A stretch of 64,000 nt of DNA from Phialophora verrucosa (taxonomy: Eukaryota > Ascomycota > Eurotiomycetes > Chaetothyriales > Herpotrichiellaceae): contig MSED01000004.1 of NCBI GenBank assembly GCA_002099365.1, positions 682,001 through 746,000 of the forward strand. The letters are read 5' to 3'. Both the position numbers and the translations under genes were made by a program. Positions within the stretch are counted from its first letter, which is position 1, and the number at the start of each line of letters is the position of its first letter. The notes beneath the pieces are model-generated. The model had not been told where the DNA came from and did no database searches. It saw only the letters and a program-made list of their open reading frames with translations. Of this stretch, positions 58,070 through 64,000 are shown piece by piece.

Positions 58070-59156
58070 TCAGCCAGGGAAGCCTGCCTTGCCCATACTC
58101 CCTGCTCCCACGTTCGCCATGCTCACATCCATGTCCTCCCGCATGCCCACGGGCCCGTGCCCATACATCCAAAACTGCACCCCCAAATAAGAGTCACAAC
58201 ACGCTTGGAAAATCCCGCACAGCCGAAACGGCCAGGGGATGAACTCCTTGCTCAGGAAAAAGTAGCTCATTTTCATGGCATCTCCGGCCAGCCAGTTGAT
58301 TATCACCGAGAGGCGAAAGCCTTTGCAAGAGCGAGCACGGTGATTCTTGAGGATCTGCGGGACCGGGAGGATAGCTTCGATGGCAAGGCCTACGTAGCCC
58401 AGCATGGTGATGTAGAAGGGAGTCCGCGACAGGAAGGGCAGGAACACGTGGCTGAAGAAGAGGGTGCCGGCGAAGTATCCGAGGAAGACAAAGTATCTGT
58501 GGCGCCGCGCATTTGGTCAGTGTGTAATTCCTCCAAGGCAAATGTTCATGGATTGCGGACGGCATGGACGCACGGTTTGGTCGCATTCCACTGCCAAAAC
58601 CCGAACGGCCTCCTCCCTTCCATCAAGAAATCCCACAGCATGCCCTTGTGCCCGGGGCTGTTGTGCGCGTATCCCTGAAACGGCTGATGGCCCACGCCTC
58701 CTCTTTCTCCAGCCGGCGCTCTGTTGTCGAGCGCCACCTTCAGCAGGATGAGTTGGACGCAGATCATGAGAGAGGCCTGCGCCAGGAGGGATTTGTCGTA
58801 GTACGCGCCGAACCAGTAGAACACTCTGTCGCAGCGACTATTGTCAGCCTTCCCACAAAGTCCTGCAGCATGTGCTGCGGCCACGCCAACGCACTTTAAT
58901 ATCGACGCCACCAGCATTATCAAGGGTATATCCAGCGAAAATCCATCGCTCGTCTTCTTTCTGTGTATCGATGCGATTTGGTCGGCGTAGGATGTGATCG
59001 GCGATACCACCAGACTGTGCGGTCCCTCTGTTAGCGCGGTGTATCGTCGCAATCCCATGTCCATGTCCATGGCTATGGCCCGGCGGATGATCCCCGACAA
59101 AAACTTACAAGATAGGAGCCAGGTAGTCGACGACCAACTGGAGGAGTGCCAGCATT
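58070..59156 (-). CDS. PQ-loop repeat membrane protein
   Basis: Four exons (59156-59110, 59014-58895, 58825-58574, 58496-58070) give 281 residues. Joins restore PIFLVVSPITSYADQ, SILKVFYWFGAYYD and TKPYFVFLGYFAG. The first PQ-loop-like unit is SPITSYADQ with GFSLDIPLIMLV; the second is PVPQILKNHRARSCKGFRLS. About seven membrane segments are expected. The best family match by memory is the fungal Any1/Cfs1-like group of Golgi/endosomal PQ-loop proteins linked to phospholipid asymmetry. Lysosomal amino-acid exporters share the fold but differ around the second PQ motif. The C-terminal 30 residues are polar and variable. Confidence 0.88.
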
Positions 59157-59914
59157 CTAGCGGCGTCGAAGGGAAGGGCTAAGGAATGATTGTCTACTTC
59201 GACCTTCATCACGACGCAGTCTCAGTGAAAGTTTACAAAAAAAAGGGTCGATCGATCAATACCCGAAGCAGAGTAGACCGAGCGATCGATGCGAAACGAG
59301 CAGCTAGAGAGAGCCGATGGCAACGGAACTGCGCGCGCACGCACGCACACACACACACCTTCAAGGAGGCATCTTGGAAACAGCTCAGCTCTTGGAAAAG
59401 GAAAGAAAAAAACAGAGACAGACAGTCAGCCGGGGGCTAGCAACGCGCAAGCAACAATACACGATCCTAACGAATCCGAGAGATGCTGAAATTCGGTGCG
59501 AGTCCAAGATGGATGATTTCAGGAACCCAGTGATTACCGCCGGCACGATCATGATTGGCGGAAGCGCTGATGCCGTTCCGAGACCTCTGCCCCTAAATTT
59601 CTTCGTGAAGCTTCATTGATTGTGCACGGGCTTCATCTCGGTTCGCGAAGCTCCTGAGACCTATCCCCGATATGGAATCAAGAGTGTAGCTTGCAATGCT
59701 TAGTATTATTTGATGGGTGGAGGGCTTCCTCCGGGCTCCGCTGATATCTTTACGACGGGTCGGATTCACTACAGGCACAACGCAGAGTTGGCTTGTCGGG
59801 TCTTAGACGCGGTTGCCATCGCCGTCAATTCAATTGAATCGAAGCCATGGTCACAAACTAGGGACGGCTCGTAGTCTTGAAAATCGTCTATTCTTCGTTG
59901 TACATTTTCAGCGT
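59157..59914. other. intergenic with CA microsatellite
   Basis: This lies between the PQ-loop gene start and the glucosidase II stop. A GC/CA dinucleotide tract runs at about 59331-59358. No gene is seen. Confidence 0.5.
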
Positions 59915-62900
59915 CTACAATTCTGTCTTGACCGCCGAGTCTGACGGTTGAGGGAAGGAGATACTCCAGTCGACACCAACAGGTGTTGCGGGATTCCTTA
60001 CCACAGCCCACGCAGCCTTTCCAGCAGTTGGGGCGTGGTAGATCAGCTCGACTTGTCTGCTTCCCCGGACACCGTCCTCTGTCACGGTGACTTCTCCTGC
60101 TGACGACCAAGAAGCAGGAGCATTGACGATGATGATCTTCTCAACCTTCACATCCTTCACTGTCTTGAGGTACGCGATAGTCTTCGTTCCCTTCGTGCCA
60201 ATATCCGTACTCTTTAACTCACCATCCTCAAACGAAAAGTTCCTATGGATGTACGCTCCAAGCTGGTGATCAAAGGTCTCTCCGTCGTCCATATAGAGCG
60301 TTCCTGCTGCCTTTTCTCCCTTCTTATCGAGAACAACGACAAGGGTGTAGGGATCCCATTTCATCAACCCTGAGCTTTTCCGCGGGCGATCTCTCCTCGG
60401 GAAAATGTGGCCACCCTGCATGAACAGTGGGATCTTGTCAAGGGGCGCCGAAACAGTATGTGTTCGTTGCGCACTGCCTGAGTAGACCGTATAATCGAAG
60501 TAGTCGTAATAGTTTTCGTCGTCTGCGAGGTATACCTCAGCGCTCTCGCCGCCCTCTTGCGTGACAGGTTTCACGAGTAGGCCTGTGGAGCCAAGATACA
60601 TCTGGTCATCGATTGTGAAGCCTCTCTCATCGCCCGGATGGACGAAATACTGAGATCGGACAATGGGGTATCCGTCCGAGGCGGCCTCATGGAATGCAGT
60701 ATACCACGCCGGAAGCAGCGAATAGCGGAGTCGCAGTGCTTGAGTCATGATGCCTGTATACGGCTCCCCTAACATGTAGGGTTCACGCCTCCTCGTGTCA
60801 ATATGCGCATGACCGCGCATGAACGGATAAAAAGCACCAGCTTGATACCATCTCGTCTGGAGTTCTTTGCTTGGGTTTCCGAAAAACCCGCCTATATCAG
60901 CACCAGCGAAGGGAAAGCCGCTGACGCCTTGATTCAGGATCATGGGAATTGAGGCCGCGAGGTGTTCCCAGTTTGCTTGGTTGTCGCCGGTCCACATGGC
61001 GGCGGAGCGTTGGGAGCCAGCGTAGAATGAGCGTGTAAGCACGAATGGTCTGCGTGGTGTTTCGCCCTTTTTGCGCTCGAGGAGGGCGTGGTATGTCGCA
61101 TTGTGGAAGGCCATGCCATTGAGATTATGCACGTCTCTATGCTCCCAATTTCCATGATGGATGTTGTCGCGTGGCATCGTGATTTCAGGACCATTGAATA
61201 CCGATGGTTCGTTCATGTCATTCCACAACCAGACGTTAGACTGAGTGCCTTTGAAGCGGTCGTATGTGAAGAGGGATTTCCACCAGGTTCGAGCGGCCGG
61301 GTTGAAGGCGTCAATCCAGGAGGATGATCCCGGCCAGCACCATCCCTCAAAAATATTGTTATCTTTGTTTTTGACGGCGAGGTCTTTACTTTTGAGTTCT
61401 TCGACGACGTGATAGCCTTCCTTGTTTTTGATGTGGGGATCGATGATGACTACGAGTTTTCGGTCAGTCTCGTCAAGTTGTTTCTCCATGGATATCGGGT
61501 CCGGAAAGTTCAGAGGGTCCCACGTGAAATATGCTTTCTCGTTTGTGTATTCAATGTCCAGCCAGATGACGTCGTAGGGGATGTTGAATTTATCGAATTT
61601 GCGGTCCACATCTTTAACGTCTTCGTCGCTGACGTAGTTCCAGCGGCATTGGTGGTAGGCGATGGCGAAGGAGGCCGGCATTGCAGTGTAACCAGTAAGT
61701 TCGCCATAAGATTTAGATAGGTCCTTCGGGGTTGAGCCGAGCATGACAAAGACATCGAGAAGGCCGCTCTCCGACATCCAATGGGTATGCGTGTCGACGA
61801 TTCCGCCGGTCAAGCCGAGGGTAAGAGGATTGGTGTCATGTTTCGACTTTGTGATGTCCACCCAGGTCTCGGCGGCGTTCAACCAGAACACGCCAACGGT
61901 AGAATCTTTCTTGTGTGCTTGCATGAAGGGGATCGATCCATACAAAGTCATAGGGCTGTCGAGTTCGTACTCGAAGATGTCGCTGTTGTACATCCGATAT
62001 GGTTGGTCATAGTTGCCGTCGCCACCACGAGTCTCCTTGAGTGACAGAGGTCCAGCATGTTCTGCAAGTCCATAGACGTGACCATAGCCTGGGAAACTAA
62101 TGTCCAGTGCCACGCTCTCTGGTCCCTTGGGTTTGGAGTCGGTATTTCCGCCGAAGCTCTCCTCCCACCAAGTGCTCTCGTCTTCCGCTGGCTCCGCCGG
62201 TTCTGGATCCGTACTATTCTCGTCCCTCGGTGGCTTGGCAATTTTCGATCGCCAGTGCTCGATGTTAAGGAGTCCTTGTCCGTTGAATACAACCTGCTTT
62301 TCTTCACCGGTCCAGAATTCCACACCAAAGGGGGCATGTCGAATCGTTGCCTTGAATTGACCCTCTGGCCCCCATGTTACCTCTGTGATGCCCTTTCTTT
62401 TCATGTATGCCGCCTTTTGAGGCTGGAGTCCAGCTCCAGTCAATGCCCAGGCCCCGGCTTCGTTGTATCTCTCCTTTCTTGCAGCACTGCCATGTCGCAG
62501 CTCAATATCGCCCTTCCTCCTCCTTTCCTCGTCGATGGTGACCCGAACGTTGCCGCGGTCAAGGAAGGTAATGGTCAGAGGTAGTTTGACCGCGTCACCT
62601 CCATTCAGGGATTTGATGATGGAGGCGTCCAACCGGCCATCCTTGTACTTCATGGATGCGGCGTCTAGCTGGTACGGAGACGAGTCGGCGTTTCCCCTTT
62701 CGAGCATAGTATCTGCCAAAGCCCTATTTCTCTTGCAAAAGCCTGACTGATCACATCGTTTGAAGTCGTGGTGCTTGACCATGACTGCGAATGGTCAGCA
62801 ATTGGACACCTCGAATAAACACCCATTGTTTTGCTCACCTGCAGGAGAAACGAAGAACAACAGTAACAGGACTAGAGAAAAGGACAGCTGCCATGACGAT

Positions 62901-62923
62901 GGCCGCCTCGATGAGCGAGTCAT
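59915..62923 (-). CDS. ROT2: glucosidase II alpha subunit (GH31)
   Basis: Two exons (62923-62839 and 62784-59915, intron of 54 bases) give 984 residues. The first exon adds a signal peptide with a strongly hydrophobic core (LVLLLLFFVSPA). The mature protein opens with VKHHDFKRCDQSGFCKRNRALAD, typical of glucosidase II. The GH31 barrel shows WLDIEYT, the catalytic nucleophile Asp (about residue 551) in WNDMNEPSVF, and the acid/base region MWTGDNQANWEHL with GADIGGFFG. In the ER it removes the two inner glucoses of N-glycans and so drives the calnexin folding cycle, with a separate beta subunit for retention. Length and motifs are normal. It is divergent from the NDK gene. Confidence 0.96.
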
Positions 62924-63280
62924 CCTTGTGTCCTCGACCTTCCAAAATTCCCGCCTATACAATGGCGGTAGAGTCGCTGAAGCGATTGTGAACTCAACCT
63001 CAGCCACTAGTGAAAGATGTCCTGTTAACCCCAAGTTTCAAGCGATATGTGCCTGAGAATGGCTAGCTCCCCCTGAGTTCCCTCTCACTAAGCGGGTCCC
63101 TGCATTGGAGCCAGCTCAATCGTGCCCCTCCAAAACTCATTGACTATGATGCTCCCCCACTTTAACAAAATATTTTATGCGTTCGCTTTCGCCTTAATTG
63201 CAACCTGGCTTCTTCCTTTAGCCAAAGACACCACCAGCCCCGAGAGCATATTGAGAGCTGAATCCCTCCAATCCAGCAAG

Positions 63281-64000
63281 ATGTCTAACGAACAAACGTA
63301 AGTTCCTGCACATGTCTACGTGCCGCTCAATCAGGTCAATAACGTACTGTTCACAGTTTCATTGCTGTTAAGCCAGATGGCGTTCAGGTACTATCCCAAA
63401 CACCGGGACCCTTCGTTCCAAAGTTAACATACTGTCCAGCGGGGCCTTGTTGGCGACATCATCAGCCGCTTCGAGAAGAGAGGGTGAGCCCGATTCAATG
63501 ACAAGTGAGACAAAAGATTTATACTAAGAGGCGGTGAAGATACAAATTGGTTGCCATCAAGATGACGTCCCCAGGCAAGGAGCATCTTGAGAAGCACTAC
63601 GAAGACCTGAAGGACAAGCCCTTCTTCAAGGGTCTTGTCACCTGTACGGAAAGCACCCATCTGGATTTGAATTGGAGCTAACAGGACCTTTTAGACATGC
63701 TGAGCGGCCCAATCGTTGCCATGGTCTGGGAAGGCCGCGATGCCACCAAGACCGGTCGTGGTAAGTCGAGCTCAATACTTGATCAGTGAAGACGTCGCTA
63801 ATAGACTGGTAGCCATCCTCGGCGCCACCAATCCTCTCGCATCCGCCCCTGGTACCATCCGCGGTGACTATGCCATTGATGTCGGTCGCAACGTCTGCCA
63901 CGGCTCTGATGGCGTTGAAAGTGCCAAGAAGGAGATTGCCCTGTGGTTTACCCCCCAGGAGATTCAGAGCTGGAAGTCTGCTCAGCATGACTGGATCTAC
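63281..64000 (+). CDS. NDK1: nucleoside diphosphate kinase, cut at right edge
   Basis: Six exons are visible: 63281-63297, 63357-63387, 63440-63483, 63540-63643, 63695-63760 and 63823 to the edge. They join to a typical NDK of about 153 residues: MSNEQTFIAVKPDGVQRG, GYKLVAIKM, GPIVAMVWEG, ATNPLASAPGTIRGDYA and the active-site histidine in GRNVCHGSD. The last visible residues (SAQHDWIY) are usually within one or two of the end, so almost nothing is missing. It transfers phosphate between NTPs and NDPs through phosphohistidine, as a hexamer in the cytosol. An upstream in-frame ATG at 63146 could add 45 residues with a hydrophobic segment. Five introns in so short a gene is dense for this window. 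Confidence 0.95.

Noticed and set aside
1..64000. tRNA, rRNA, CRISPR, transposon or viral sequences
   Set aside because: No cloverleaf-like segments with a B-box, no spaced identical repeats, no transposase, reverse transcriptase or viral protein motifs were recognised by eye; small RNAs could be missed.

Overview
The window is nuclear DNA of a filamentous ascomycete (Pezizomycotina). Genes are split by short GT-AG introns of about 50-120 bases that often carry a CTAAC/CTGAC-like branch site. The protein set is typical of this group: Zn2Cys6 regulators, fungal C2H2 proteins, a fungal CorA-like protein, an Mph1 helicase, a DUF2237 protein, a GPI-anchored cysteine-rich wall protein and a small secreted cysteine-rich protein. 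Neither the class nor the genus can be fixed from the sequence. Most gene models were assembled by joining exons by hand and checking phase and family motifs across each junction.

Layout. 1-5.2 kb: the cut end of a C2H2 protein, a decayed cytochrome P450 (two frameshifts and a triplicated 24-bp repeat) and a small START-like protein. 7.6-11.1 kb: a large regulator combining C2H2 fingers, a bZIP basic region split by its only intron, and a second finger block. 12.5-17.6 kb: a GPI-anchored protein, a dienelactone hydrolase and a membrane protein. 20.4-25.2 kb: a small secreted cysteine-rich protein and MPH1. 26.8-30.6 kb: an 11-exon CorA-like protein with a 2A-like NPGP motif, a damaged splice acceptor and SMN in place of GMN.

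31.2-43.3 kb is the most coherent accessory block. It holds three consecutive divergent pairs: dead amino-acid permease / Baeyer-Villiger monooxygenase, SDR / Zn2Cys6 regulator, and SDR / secreted FAD-linked oxidase. It looks like a small pathway-specific oxidative cluster (alcohol to ketone to ester or lactone chemistry) with its own regulator and no polyketide, peptide or terpene synthase in view. Its transporter has been lost to one frameshift and two stop codons.

44.1-54 kb: an acyl-CoA-binding membrane protein, a DUF2237 protein, an MFS transporter, an arginine-rich orphan and a compact Zn2Cys6 regulator whose zinc cluster is encoded across four exons, one of only 14 bases. 54-58 kb has no supportable gene. 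58-64 kb is conserved core: a PQ-loop membrane protein, glucosidase II alpha subunit (ER N-glycan trimming) and, divergently, nucleoside diphosphate kinase cut by the right edge. No tRNA, rRNA, CRISPR array, intact transposon or viral element was recognised.
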